Assembly (NCBI RefSeq): GCF_937616625.2
Contig: NC_065571.1
Location: forward strand, 47,105,651-47,169,650
Length of the DNA: 64,000 nucleotides
Direction of reading: 5' to 3'
Origin: Mercurialis annua
Taxonomy: Eukaryota; Streptophyta; Magnoliopsida; Malpighiales; Euphorbiaceae
Shown in pieces: positions 11,753 through 23,980 of this stretch. Below the pieces are notes generated by a model. It searched no databases and was not told the DNA's origin. It saw only the letters and a list, made by a program, of their open reading frames with translations. Position 1 is the stretch's first letter. Each line of letters opens with the position of its first letter. The position numbers and the translations under genes were made by a program.

Positions 11753-13061
11753 TTATACTATTGGATATGATGGTTCCATTGCAATTCCGCAAAGTCCTTC
11801 GTTAGCCAATATTTCGTACCATCATCGCTGGTTCCGTAACCTACAGCAGTAACACCATGATCTAGTTAAGTTCCACAGTCTCCCGTAAAGACTCCACCCG
11901 AGTAGAATTGGAATGAAGATCCACTCGCATCTATTGCAACCGAAAATGGTTGGCTCGCTACTGCTTTAAGTAACGTGTCTTCGTCGTTGGCAGGCACATC
12001 TTCGAAACCTGTAATCTTGGCTGCAGAAATTGCTGGCCTTGTTTGCGTTGCAGGTTCCGTTATGGTAAGGGTAATCGGTTTCGGTAGTGAGTCCATTGTT
12101 TTGTTTGATGAATTGAAATGCATTATCCATTAGACCGCCTTCGCAGCCTTGATCTTTGCCGCTTGTGTCGCAATCTACTAGTTCTTGTTCTGAAAGTGAA
12201 ATTAATTTCCCTGTTGATAGCTTCGTAATGCCTTCCGTTGCAGCCACAGCAGAAAATGCCCAACAACATCCTGCAATTTTTTAAATTTTAAAATAGTAAA
12301 TATAAATGCAGAACCACGAAAACAAAGTAATCAATGAGCTTCGGATCAATGATACGTCTCAAGCAATGGGAAGTTGAGAGTTTTAATATAATGATTCAAA
12401 AAGATCTAACTCTTTGCTACATTTATCAATTTTAATAAAAAAATTTGGATAATTGATTCTGAGGACATGTATTTTCTACTTTTTGCATAGTTACCGGATT
12501 TCAAAATGTAACAAATTTGTTGCTGGATTATACTTGTAGTGAGAACTAGCTAATTTATGCCCACGTGATAGTTGATTTATTTAGAATTGATAAAAGTCGC
12601 AAAAGTTTAAATTTAGAAGTGCATACGTACCACACTGGCCTTGGTCCTTAACGGGTGTAACAGCTCCCTTGTTTCTCCAGTCTATGGAGACTGGCACTTG
12701 AGTGACATTTTCATACCTAAATGATGAGGATGACTCAAGATTAGAAGAGCCTTTATATTCATTTCTTGAGGCTCTAAACTCTTCATTGGTTAAGTCTGCA
12801 AATTTATTGATACCTAGCTTGTAAGGCCTATTACCGAGCTTGTTAAAAGATTCCATCAACTCTACATTATTCTTAAATATATCAAATGGTATCTCCTTCT
12901 CCGAGTTGTCTTTATACACACGCCCGTACAGTAGCCATCCACATTTCATGCCTCGCATTCATGGTTACGTCGTGGATCGAGCGAGACCAAGCTTGAGATG
13001 CGCAGAGTCTCACTACGAGCACTGCGATAATAATGAGCTTGTCGTCAACAATTATAGCCAT
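11753..13061 (-). pseudogene. SAG12-type papain-like cysteine protease, broken
   Basis: Ancestral start at 13061 gives a hydrophobic signal-peptide-like leader (LIIIAVLVV). The I29 propeptide follows (YGRVYKDNSEKE, LGINKFADLTNEEF), then VPVSIDWRNKGAVTPVKDQGQ. One intron (12271-12630, phase 1) is at the family's position just before the catalytic Cys ([13 protein letters not shown]). The His segment LDHGVTAVGYGTSDDGTKYWL is readable. Breaks: a frameshift near 12930 in the propeptide, an extra T near 12030 after CNANKAS, an in-frame TAA where Glu is expected before LDHGV, and a deletion near 11790 that joins KYWL directly to EGLCGIAMEPSYP. The deletion removes the KNSWG segment with the catalytic Asn. 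It is therefore not an active protease gene. Family role when intact: vacuolar protease of senescence and programmed cell death. It converges on serpin 2. Confidence 0.9.
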
Positions 13062-13777
13062 TCTGCTAATATGGTGTGAGGTTATAGTTAAAGGTAATGT
13101 TTAAGTATGTGAGATATGTTTTATATTCGAGCTACGTTGCTATTTATAGAACATTTATTTGCCTCTTCTCTTATATTTCCTGAATTGCAGTCACATTTAT
13201 GGAGCTAATTTTGATTTATAAAAGCCAGTAACTTGGTGAATCCGGTGTGCTTCACTAACATTTCATCTTATGCATAAGCAAAGGGTAAGAAAGTTCAAAA
13301 CTGCCAAATGAGTGAACCGGTCCCTTTTGAAAGTTAACTCAACATTCACATATCCTGTTTGTTATCATCTTAGGCAATTTTTTTAAAACCGCACTAGACC
13401 TACTGGTCGGACTGGATGAGCCAAAAACAGCTAGTTTTCCGATAACGTTAAATATCAAATTCTAAAAAGTTAAAATTAATTCATCAAAAAAAAAAGTTTA
13501 AATTAATTAATAATCGGATTAAACCAGTAAAATCTGATTTATCAATATAATAGGACGAATATGGATTTAATAAAACCACCTACTTCTAGTTCTAACACTA
13601 CTTTTTAACACAAAATACATAATTTTATTTACTTTATCTATGAATCTTCCTAACTTTTTCTAAAAGAATTTATTTTATATGGTTTTTTATTTGTAAAATC
13701 TACATTATAGATTTTTTTTAGTTTTTAGTAACTATTAATTATCTGTTCAAAACAAGTAACTATTAATTAATAAAAGT
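13062..13777. other. Intergenic, no gene seen
   Basis: AT-rich sequence beyond the protease pseudogene start. Around 13380-13570 there are CCGCACTAGACC and GGTCGGACTGG words suggesting decayed transposon sequence. No coding signal. Confidence 0.5.
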
Positions 13778-14091
13778 AGGGTTAATGTCATAAAAATTCA
13801 CCAACTTTACATGTTTTCTCATTTTAATCACGCGGTTTTGAATTTTTTTTATTTTCATGCACGAACTACCAGTTTTTCTCAAATTCATACACGGTGCTAA
13901 GGTGCCACTGTTCCATTGATGTAATTTGCTGAGGTGGGGGTCATTTTACACCAATGAATGAGTGCCACCTCAGCATTGTGCATAAATTTGAAAAAAAGTG
14001 GTAGTTTATGCATGAAAATGAAAAAATTTAAACTGCGTGATTAAAATAGAAAAACGTATAAAATTGGTGATTTTTTTTTGGCATTAACCCT
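13778..14091. repeat. Foldback miniature element A
   Basis: Begins AGGGTTAATGTCATAAAAA and ends with the inverse, CATTAACCCT. The two arms, each over 100 bp, are inverted copies of each other (for example CCTCAGCA against TGCTGAGG near the centre). Its termini match those of element B at 49264-49582, so both belong to one family. No coding capacity. Confidence 0.65.
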
Positions 14092-14372
14092 CAAAATAAC
14101 AATGTAAGTCAAATCGGTTCAATTGGTCGACCATAAATTACTCATGAAGCCAATTTGATATCCAATCCAGTTTTTGAAATATTGATCATAAGGGTTAATA
14201 ATTAAATAAAACAAATCTTTTTATCTTAATGTAAATCTATCCAAGCATTTAAATTTCAATAAAAGAAGCCAATAATATATTTTACTTTATTTCACTAATC
14301 ATTCACTTTAATATAGTATACTTTTTAATATTTTCACTGATAGTTTTAATACAATAAAATAATTTTTAAAAG

Positions 14373-15149
14373 ACCTAATTACTTAAAAAAAAACCAACTT
14401 ATAATATTTTTTCGTTTATACTCCGACTTAGGAAAAAATTCATTTGTACCCTTGTTTTGATTTTTCGTTTTCAACTGTACCCTAAAGCATTAAATTGAAC
14501 TTTTTTCATTTAGAACAAAGTTTAAAATAGCCCTTCATTTTTTAACCTATATTCTAACTAGACTTTAATAATATTAATGGTACAAAATTACCTTCTTCTT
14601 CATAAAATTAAACTTTTAATTATTATTTAATTTATATTAATTATTAATAATTTATTAAATACAAAACTGTAAAAATAAATAATTTTAAATAAAAAAAAAT
14701 TCTGACTCTCCGTCCAGGCTCCTCCTCCGGACGGAGCCCGCTGCTGGACTAGGAGCTCCTCCGAAAGTTTTTTTAAAAAAAATTATTTATTTTTTATAAA
14801 AAATATTTATCAGATTTTGATAGCGGATTCGTAATTCGAAGGAGTACAATGGTGGGTCGGAAGTTTTTAAAATAAAAAATTTTAAAACAATTAATTTTTA
14901 GGATTAATTTGAATAGTTTTAAAATTTAAAAATTTGTTTGTATATTTACCAATAGAAAAAAGTATAATATAACCCTTCTATTTAATTGGTTTTAATATTT
15001 GCATCCTTTAATTAATTAAATTGTCAAAAAAATAAATTTTGGGTTACAGTTGAAAATGAAAAATCAAAAAAGGATATAAATGAATTTTTTTCTAGGTCGG
15101 GGTATAAACAAAAAAATGTTACAAGGTGGGAGTTTTTTAAGTAATTAGG
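14373..15149. repeat. Foldback element C
   Basis: Left end CCTAATTACTTAAAAAA and right end TTTTTTAAGTAATTAGG are inverse copies. The inversion continues inward for well over 100 bp (TTTATACTCCGACTTAGG against CTAGGTCGGGGTATAAAC, and TTGATTTTTCGTTTTCAACTG against the mirror). The middle has an unusual GC-rich 60-bp patch (14715-14765) in an AT-rich arm. A single similar arm may lie at about 51800-51945. Class unknown. Confidence 0.55.
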
Positions 15150-17235
15150 CCATTTTTAAAATTAAACTAGGATTATTATCAACCTTTAAAATTAGACTAA
15201 ATTGTAGTAAAAATTAATCGTCTTATACTTTTATCTAAATCTACAAACAAAAAAAGTTGATTTTTTTTGTCTCTTAATCCAAATCATAACATGCTTTTAC
15301 GACTCCCAACATACAATATATTTTTTGTTTTCATTCATGATTATACAATTACAAAGCATATCTCCAAGTAAGAGAATAAGAGATTACAATCAAAGAAAGA
15401 TTACTAACAATAAACCTAATCATATGGATCATTTACAATTATTACAAAACTCTTGATCCCAAGTTCGTTGAGCTGAATCATTACCAGTTTACGTATGATC
15501 TTAGTTAAGCCTCCCCTGTGAATCAGAATTAATATTAATTATGGAGTGATGCCATGATTAATTTAATAAAAATGTTTATCTTCTCATTCGTTGAGAAATC
15601 AAGAACATTAGAACTTAAATTGATTTGCATTTATCAATATAAAGGATACAACTTATAGGGCCTTACCCAGTCCACATAAAATTGAAATTTTTCTTTTTTA
15701 AAAGAAGCTGAAATTTTAACTGCCCCCCAAAAAAATAGTTTCCAAAAGGCAGAATTAAAGAAAGCTTTAAACAATAAGAAATTACAAGTACAATTGAATC
15801 TTAATATTAAATTAATAATTCTCTTTGCCCGCAACAGAACCAAGGAAATAAAACTAATTAAAAACAGAAGAACACTATCCTAAAAAAACAGAACACTTAA
15901 TTCACAGAATATGATTTAATTTATGTTGATTGATTGCAGCATTAACACTAATTATTAGTATCATTTTCTAAAGATTTAAGTGAATTCATTGGTGGATATT
16001 CAACAACTAACAGAAAATCATTTCTCCAACAAACCATTTCGCAAATTATTATACTTATAATCTAAAACACTAGCAGCTAAGAAAAACGATTATTTCAAAA
16101 AGAAAAATGAAGATATTTAATCTTCCAGTATTACCCAAATTCTTAATCCAAAAGAACATCCGAAAACGGGATTGCAAAAAAATAACAAGAAAATAAATAA
16201 ATATACACCTGCTACAAACTTTACAGCTCAATATCTTTAGTATCTACGCAAGAATGCCAGTTAATTAAATCTGTGAAGAGCAATCAGTATCATTTGGTGC
16301 ACGCCAAAGCACCCGTAATTTAAGCTAAAATGATTTAACAGACAAACCTAAGATACTGCTTGAACAAGATAGAACTCATACTGGTTTTAATGCTTCAACT
16401 TAGCTTAATCAATAACTTAAAAGATATGAATTGCGGTCATGACTCATGACCACAATCAACTAAACCGGAAATGGAGAAAAACAAAAGCTCAAACAATGCT
16501 TGCACCTAGAACATGAACATGATGATTGCGGGATCATATAACAATATTTACAAGGTTGTGATAAATTACAATCACGATACAAATCAATTTTGAACATATG
16601 CTGATAAATTTTATTAAAAATGACCTTTCAATTTAACAAAATCTGCAAACCAGGTATTCAATTAGCAACAAAACATGGAAAAAATTATTCAGCATATATA
16701 GGAAAAAAAATCAACAGAAGGAATAACTGGGTGAGATTCTATATTCTAAATATAGAACACTACAACTAGCTCCTAGGCCAGTCTTTAACTCATCCGACAA
16801 AGCAACACACACAAAGACATATTTCTGCAAGAAGAATTATGTATGTAAGAATATATAGTTCCTCATTCATTACTGTCAATCAACAGAATAAAAATAATAA
16901 TTAAATCGCACAGCTACATGAAAAATTGAATAGAAGGTATCTGTAGGAATTTTATAATTAAGAATTTAGTTCAAGCTATTTAAGTTCAAAAGCTTTGACA
17001 AATAGAGATTAGAGAATGACTACGCTACAATAGAGAACTGTAGCTCTTACTCTAACAAAATAGCCAAACAGTTACTAATACTTACTCCTCAACTAAAATT
17101 GCACATACATTCACATCTGAACTACTTAAGTTACCTGACTCACTGATTAAAAAAGATGCAAGAATGCAGCTGTCCTACATCAAGCCATAATCCATGTTCA
17201 CAACTGAATTTACTCTCTCAAAATAACTTAAGCTA
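15150..17235. other. Intergenic, likely 3' flank of the RRM gene
   Basis: About 2.1 kb of AT-rich sequence with no recognised gene, RNA or transposon. The portion nearest 17235 is expected to contain the 3' untranslated region of the minus-strand RRM gene. Confidence 0.45.
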
Positions 17236-19075
17236 TCAGTAAGGGGAGTATGACATAGAATTACTGGAATCATAGAGACCGGACCTAAAACGGCTATTAT
17301 TATTATCATAATGGGATCCAAAAACTCTTCGATCATTATCATAATTGGAGACACTGAATTGTGAAATGTATCCATTATGATGGTGGTTTACACCGGGGGA
17401 AACTGAAACTGAACCAAAGAAAACACCATTCAGGTACAATGAAACTAAATTAGCCTACCACAGCAATTTTTCAAAAAATAAAAGACAAATTAAAACAAAA
17501 ACTAGTGCACACTTTACCTTGGGAATAGTTATATGGGTAAGCTGAAACCCTACAGGATGCAGACAACCTCGTAGAACGATTATTGTTATCTACACTGTTC
17601 AATGGCACAGGGTAAGGCCGTGATTTGTTAGATGAGTTTGGCGCATGCATGGTTCCATTATTGGCACCATTATTTGAGGCCTTGTCTTGTCCAGAAATCT
17701 GTTGAATTAAATATAATTAAAACTAAGCCAAATGTCTAAGCAACTGTAATGATGCGAAATGGCATAGCTCCAAGACTCAAGCCCCTCAATTAATTTGACC
17801 CACAAAAATCTTAAGACAATTAAAATACCAATTTACTCCTTGAACAAAAGTGGCATGTAAACCCAGCTCATAAACTAACTTTTAGCCTAAATTATTTAGA
17901 ACACATATACATAATTACCACTGTTATCAAAATCGTACGATTCGCGATTCGAATCTTACGATTCGATTCGATTCACCCCCAAATCGATTCGAATCTCTGA
18001 GTGAATCTAAAATTAAACTGAATCTATGCCGAATCTACCGAATCTATAGTGAATCTTACTGAATCTACGATTCATGCGATTCACTACGATTCATCAAATT
18101 AAACAAAAAAATCATATACCATAAACTAAAAGAGAAAACAAGAACATTTTAATAAATACAAAGAATTTAAAAGTGACTTATCACTTACTCTCTTAACTCA
18201 AAATAACCCTTTCAAATAAAAACACTAGAGAAACGCTAATTTGTTAGTCAAACACTTTTACTACAATTATTTTAATTTTATTTGTTAAGACTTTCATGCG
18301 TTAAATAATTGTATAGTTCATTTTTTTAGAAATATATAAAATTTTACATATATTTTATGCAAGTAAATATTTTTTATATAGTATTAAAAACATAAACCGA
18401 ATCTTACGATTCGATTCGATTCCCGATTCTCAATTCTCTAATCAAGCATTTCGATTCTCGATTCGAATCTCGATTTGACAACTATGATAATTACAACATA
18501 AGACCAATCGAAATTTCAATCACGCAAATAGCCCTAAAGATGAGCATATATTGCCTCTATCATTCACATTCTGAGACATATAGGCTAATCATTATCTGAA
18601 TTCCAGTCTATTTACTGCTCTTCACTTGCATTTAAGCAATCAAACAGCAATCCGTAAAATCACATGATAAAGATATGATTTTGAAGCAACAGAATTATTC
18701 ACAATTTATACACAAGAAAAACATACCCCGAATTTTAAAGTGCGATTGTAGAGAACGACAAGGCCCGAGAACAGCTTAACAGCGTAATCAGCAATTACTT
18801 CAGATTCATATTCAGCGAAAGCAAAACCTTTAGGTTTATCAGTTTCCTTATCGCGAGGAATGTGCAATTCCACTACACGCCCTGCTTGAATTAATATATC
18901 GTATAACACTCTATCACTAACTTTCTCATCCAAATTACCTGCCATCGCCAACAAAAATTAAAATTAGTTGCGAATCCGATTCAATTATCAGTCAAAGTTA
19001 GGGTTATTTTGATTAATTAAAGAAATTAGAGTTGTTACCTATGTAGACGGTGCAACTTGTGTTCTCTCTTGCCAT
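17236..19075 (-). CDS. Single-RRM RNA-binding protein, RBM7/SF3b49-like
   Basis: Four exons in gene order: 19039-19075, 18727-18938, 17518-17698, 17236-17408, giving 200 residues. All donors are GT and acceptors AG, and phases agree. The first exon is only 12 codons plus one base (MARENTSCTVYI). The RRM occupies about residues 8-85 with RNP2 VYIGNL and RNP1 KGFAFAEY, then LFSGLVVLYNRTLKF. The C-terminal half is a low-complexity tail rich in Asn, Ser, Tyr and Arg (about 95-200) starting ISGQDKASNNG. The RRM resembles the RBM7/SF3b 49-kDa group, whose members act in nuclear RNA surveillance or splicing; which of these applies here is not decidable from sequence alone. The 1.03-kb second intron carries a transposon-like insert. 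Confidence 0.88.
17923..18482. repeat. Terminal-inverted-repeat element in RRM gene intron 2
   Basis: Left end GTTATCAAAATCG and right end CGATTTGACAAC are imperfect inverse copies. Inside each end there are several CGATTCGAATC and ACGATTCGATT words in opposite orientation, giving arms of roughly 60-100 bp. A possible 3-bp ACT duplication flanks it. It accounts for about half of the intron and does not touch exons. Superfamily unresolved. Confidence 0.5.
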
Positions 19076-19397
19076 GGTGGAGAAGCGAATCGGTTGAAAC
19101 CCTAGAATGAAACGACTCCGTTAGGGGAAGAAGGGGCTGGAGATGGGGAAATTTAATTGACTAATACGGTATTTTTGGGGAAGGAAGTCGGTTCTACCCA
19201 TTGTGAGCTGGACTCCGTTTTGGTGACCTTTAAGATAATGACACGTAATATGAATTTACTACATTATGCTATCCACAAACTAATTTCTCGGATTTAACCT
19301 TTGATGATATTAAAAAAATTAAACTCTTTGTTACTACATTAGGCCCGTGCATTGTACGATTTTATTTAATATTTTATTTTTATTAATTTTTTAAAAA

Positions 19398-19894
19398 CTA
19401 GTTTCGCATTACGTGCTATGCACGTGGCTCGTAACGTAATTAGATCAGTTTTTTTATTTATAATTAATATTAAATTAGTTAATATTTTTGTAAAAATAAA
19501 TATAATATATTCGGTTATTAATTTTTTTTAATACTGAATTTATTCTTTTTTTGGTTTTATAATAGCCATAATTAAATAATTAACTTAATTTTATTAATAA
19601 TATTTTTAAAAATAATAAGTTAAAAATTTAAATAATATTATATTGACCAAATACAATTTTGTAGTTCAATCAAACTAAAAGATAGGTATTCCTACTAATT
19701 TGGAGATAATTTACTAAATTGGAGATAATTTAGCTAACTATTCTAATTAGGATTTTAATTACAATAGTGATTAATTAAATAATTAATTAGTTAATGACTA
19801 TAAAATCCTTATTTAGTAGTAAACTGAAAAGGACTATTCAGTAAATTTGCCTGTCCCCCCCCCCCCCCATCCGTGCTTTTATATATAGTATAGA
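19398..19894 (-). mobile_element. Short non-autonomous Helitron, copy 1 (497 bp)
   Basis: On the minus strand it starts TCTATACTATATATAAAAGC (TC end, preceded by A). It ends with the hairpin ACGTGC-ATA-GCACGT, nine spacer bases and CTAG followed by T. That is the full set of Helitron terminal rules, including A/T insertion. There is no coding capacity; it contains a run of 13 C near its 5' end. Two relatives lie at 50577 and 51100. Confidence 0.85.
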
Positions 19895-20260
19895 TAAATA
19901 ATCATTATAATTTTATTTATGTTTTTTTAGTTGAATAGTTTTTTGTTTTAAATTAATATGTTTTTTTATTTCCTTTAATTTTAGTTAGTTAGAAAAATAA
20001 GAAGAAATATTAATAAAAAATATACTTTAATTTTAAAGAAATGAATGTGAGACTGATTGTGAGAGTGAATATATTAATCGAAAGAGAAAAAAATAAAAAA
20101 TTAGAGATCATAAATTAAAATATCAAGATTTTTAGAAAATAAAATAAAACGGCAATGATAAAATATTAGGATTTTTAAGTGTTGAATAATACTAATTTTG
20201 AAAAGAAAAAATTATAATTTTAAATGTGCTATCGATATTAACCTTTTTATGAAATACAAA

Positions 20261-23200
20261 TTATACAATTGGAAAATTATTGAAAACTTCTTTGTAAACA
20301 ATATTTTTTGTGAAACATTTAAAATTTGTATTATTTTGCTCTATCAAAATCTTGAACCCGTCGGGAGAAGTAACTCTTAATATGGCCATATATAATTGTC
20401 CATGACTGAAAATCGGCTTTGGAAGATAAAGTCCAATATATTTTAATGATTGGTCTTGACTTTTATTTACTGTCATTGCATAGCAAGTCTTCAATGGGTA
20501 TTGTCTTCTTTTAATAATGAAAGACCATTTTGACTCATTTGTAGTCATGGTAATTCTTGGTATTAAGACTTTATTTCCAACTTTATCACCATTTAAGATT
20601 TTTCCTTCTATTATATATTTTCCTAACTGAGTGATTATTAGCCTAGTACCGTTGCATAGCCCTTGTGTATGATTGATGTTTCTTAGTAGCATGACTGGCA
20701 TTCCCATCTTCAACTCCAATAAATGATTTGGTAATTCTGAAAATCTCATAGTATTTAGAAATTCAGTGAGATACATATTTTACTGGTCTTCATTGTCAAT
20801 TGATCTTTGGCATGTTTCATTTGAACTTCTATATCTCATAGTATTTCCTTATAGCAAACTTGTCATATAATCATTTACTTGGTGTAAGCCCCTCTCAAAT
20901 AATATTAAAATTTACTCTAAAACATAATTGAAATTTAATAACATAAAATCTCTTGTTCAAACGTTTATTAACCTTCTCAAAATAATAATATCTCAATAAA
21001 TCCTCAACTAAAAATATTGTCGCAAAACAAGACACGTAGACAAATTCAAAGAAATAATTAGCTGTTCTAAACACTCCCCAAAATAACTGTTAGTAAAGAA
21101 AAGGAAATCTAACTTGGATGGCATCGTTGACCCACCTAAGCAAATCAAATCAGCTGACTGCACGAAGCTAAATAAATGGATCACTGTGGTCTATCTCCTG
21201 AAAAATAGATGGCAAGGGATGCTGCCTACTCAATAGACTATAGCTAATTATATTTATATATATCTGACAACAACAAACAAAACAAACAACAGAATATCAT
21301 TTAATCCAACCACACACATATTAACTCTTATACACCAACCTACATATACAATCAGACAAATTAAATCATAATTTTATTTTATTTCTTTAATTAGGCCCTG
21401 CTTAACCTATCTGAATCATATCCAATGATTTGCCGGCCATTAAAAATCGCATTAATAATATCTATATCGCACAAGATACCAATCACATTAGTATCCCGAC
21501 ACCACCCCAGTGTCTAGCAAAACGCACAGGATATTCTATACTGCCGAGAATATCCCGGCACCGAAGTGCCTAGCAAAGTTGATCACAACCTTTATCTCAT
21601 CATTTGACAATTTAATCGCCGCATATCTAAACCATTGGATATAATCAGTCCTAGGTAAGCAAACTGTCAACTTTCTTAATTATCAAAATTTATTTACAAA
21701 CTGTCTAATCAAATATAACCAGTTACTGATAAACATGTATCCAGCATAATCATACTTCTCAAATTTTACAATCATATAACATATTTAATGCAACAAAAAA
21801 CAAACAGACAATCCTATACGCATTCAGACCTCTAATATATAATAATCATATACCACAATAAATGACATCACTTAATAAAATAACTCACAATTAGCAATTA
21901 ATTAATATACATAAATATAATTAACTATACTTACCTCGATCGCGTAATAATCTAACTACCAGACAGTGCTACCCGGTTCTCTACGTTATCCGCATCTCCT
22001 AAAATATTTATAACGTATACACTATTAATTATTTAATGTCTAAAGAAATATTCTGTCCAGAATAGATCAAACAAATTTCATATTACGTTTATTAGTATAT
22101 AATACTATTTAATAAATTTACGGTATAAGCAATAATAAGTACCTGATATTATTTACTGTAATTCTTAGAAAATGGAAGACAAAAGTTTGCATCTTATAAT
22201 CTGTACGGACTATATTATACTAAGAAAATGAAATAAGGTTTAATTGAAATGTGGGGTCATGTTAAAAAGCCAAACAAAGTACATAAAGAGGGTTTTGAAA
22301 TCAGTGCCATCAATTACCTAAGTTCACGTGAAATAGAAATTAAATATTGTTTTGTAAAAGACTATGTATAAACACCAATCAACAAAAGAAGAGTGGCATA
22401 ACCAATTAACCAAAAGCCGCCACCTTCACAATTGAAAAATAGATGAATTATAAGAGCAGTACCTTTTTCTTTTCTTTTCGATGAAATCCAATAGTAAAAG
22501 AAACTCTTTATGACTCCAGAAAATTGTTTTTGGCCGAACCCCAAAGAAAAGAGAGAAGAACGGTTTCTTTTATAGTCCAATATATACTAGGTTTAGGGTT
22601 TTATTTTATCAACAATTAAAATTCCAAATTTACCCTTATTATTCTTACGATATTACTTAGCCTTGATTTATTTATTTTCTTTTTATTATTTTTATCCTCA
22701 TTATTAACTATTATTATTTTTATTATTTTGTTTTTATTTTTCTCGGACGTTACACTTGGTCTACTGTCTCATTTAACGGTGATAAAATTGCCCTTTTTGA
22801 AATATATGATTCGTTCTCTTTTATATTTAGAAAGTTAGGATATTGTTGACTCAACAATACTTTTTATCCCACTCTTACCCTCCTCAAGCAAATATTTATT
22901 TGGTATTTGAATTCAAGTTGGGTTATCCTCATTTTCTTTTGCTGTTGTTTCAATATTTCCATCTCCTATGTCAAGAATCCATTTATTGAATTCTTTTTTT
23001 TCTAAATCTATCAGCCCTTCAATTGTGTCATTTACTCTCATGCTCTTTTTAGCATGTAAATTTGTACGCTATCCCACAAATATGATCTATTAATTGAAGA
23101 TTGCACTATTTCTTTGCGTTTACCTTTTGGTATAACTTGAAGTATTTGCCTAAAATCACCTCCAAACAAAACTGTCTTTCCTCCAAATATTTTTTCTGAT

Positions 23201-23737
23201 GCATCATTATAAATAATTGATACTATGTCTCTTAAACTTTTATCCAAAGCCTCAAATGCATATCTGTGAGTCATGGGGGCCTCATCCCAAATAATTAAAT
23301 CTGTTTGTTGGAGTAGCCATGCTAAATCTGATTTTTGTTTAATTCCACATGTACTGTTTTGAAACAATTCTATAGGAATATCAAATTTACTGTGAGTTGT
23401 TCTCCCTCCAGGTAGTAAAAGAGAAGCAATGCCTAAAAATATATAATTTACATTTTTTTTTTGAATTAATGTCATTTAAATATAAATATAGTATAGTATA
23501 ACAAATTTATTAAAAAGATGTTTACGCACCTGAAGATGCCACTGCAAGGACTATTTTTTCCTCAGACCTTAACTTGCTTATGATTGTTTTGTATAGGTAA
23601 GTTTTACTCGTCCCTCCATGTCCATAAACGGAAAAAAAATCACCTTTTTTTTCAATTGTTGATCTAATCACAGAGTCGTAATTTTTTTCCTGATCATCAT
23701 TCAAAGCCTTTACCAAAGTCTCATGTTCAATCTTCAT
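20261..23737 (-). pseudogene. Helitron PIF1-like helicase, broken and split by a solo LTR
   Basis: In gene order: a Walker A region (SVYGHGGTSKTYLYKTI, about 23635) in which the usual GGTGKT is GGTSKT; a Walker B box IIWDEAPMTH (about 23290); FGGDFRQILQVIPKGKR; then, beyond the inserted LTR, a C-terminal part MPVMLLRNINHTQGLCNGTRL and a motif VI region reading VNKSQDQS and HGQLYMAILRVTS, altered from the expected SQGQT and ALSRVTS. Frames change near 23500 and in-frame TAA codons occur on the 3' side of the LTR (about 20780-20850). With the LTR and one CTTGG copy removed, the helicase reads across the junction. It is the helicase half of the Helitron Rep-helicase and is inactive. Confidence 0.85.
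20883..22754. mobile_element. Solo LTR of 1872 bp with 5-bp target duplication
   Basis: Begins TGTAAGCCCC and ends ACGTTACA, with the 5-bp duplication CTTGG at 20878-20882 and 22755-22759. TG...CA ends plus a 5-bp duplication, with no internal retroviral genes, indicate a solo LTR left by recombination between two LTRs. It sits inside the helicase frame. A short frame at 22362-22580 has no family resemblance. Parent family not identified, and strand is not fixed by the sequence. Confidence 0.8.
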
Positions 23738-23980
23738 TTGTTATATGTTATAACTCAGTTCTTATGTGATTAACTTATTATATGTATGTTATAATAATGA
23801 TAAATCTGGTTTGGGAAGGCTGTCGTAATCTGATAATTATTTTCCATTTCTGCTCGTTATTTTTTCTATTTCTAGTAAGGAAAGTTAACTATTTGTTCTT
23901 CTGTTAAGGTAAGACTTGGATGCCTAAAAACTCTCTTTTTTTATAAAGAATATCATCTGATAAAAGTTCCAATTTGACTG

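Noticed and set aside
12840..13079. Plus-strand ORF over the protease pseudogene start
   Set aside because: The minus strand carries the recognisable signal peptide and propeptide; the plus frame is a shadow.
19339..19894. Taking the 19398 CTAG end as the 3' end of the large Rep/helicase Helitron
   Set aside because: A matching TC 5' end at 19894 closes a complete 497-bp short element there, and a separate hairpin plus CTAA end lies at 19339.
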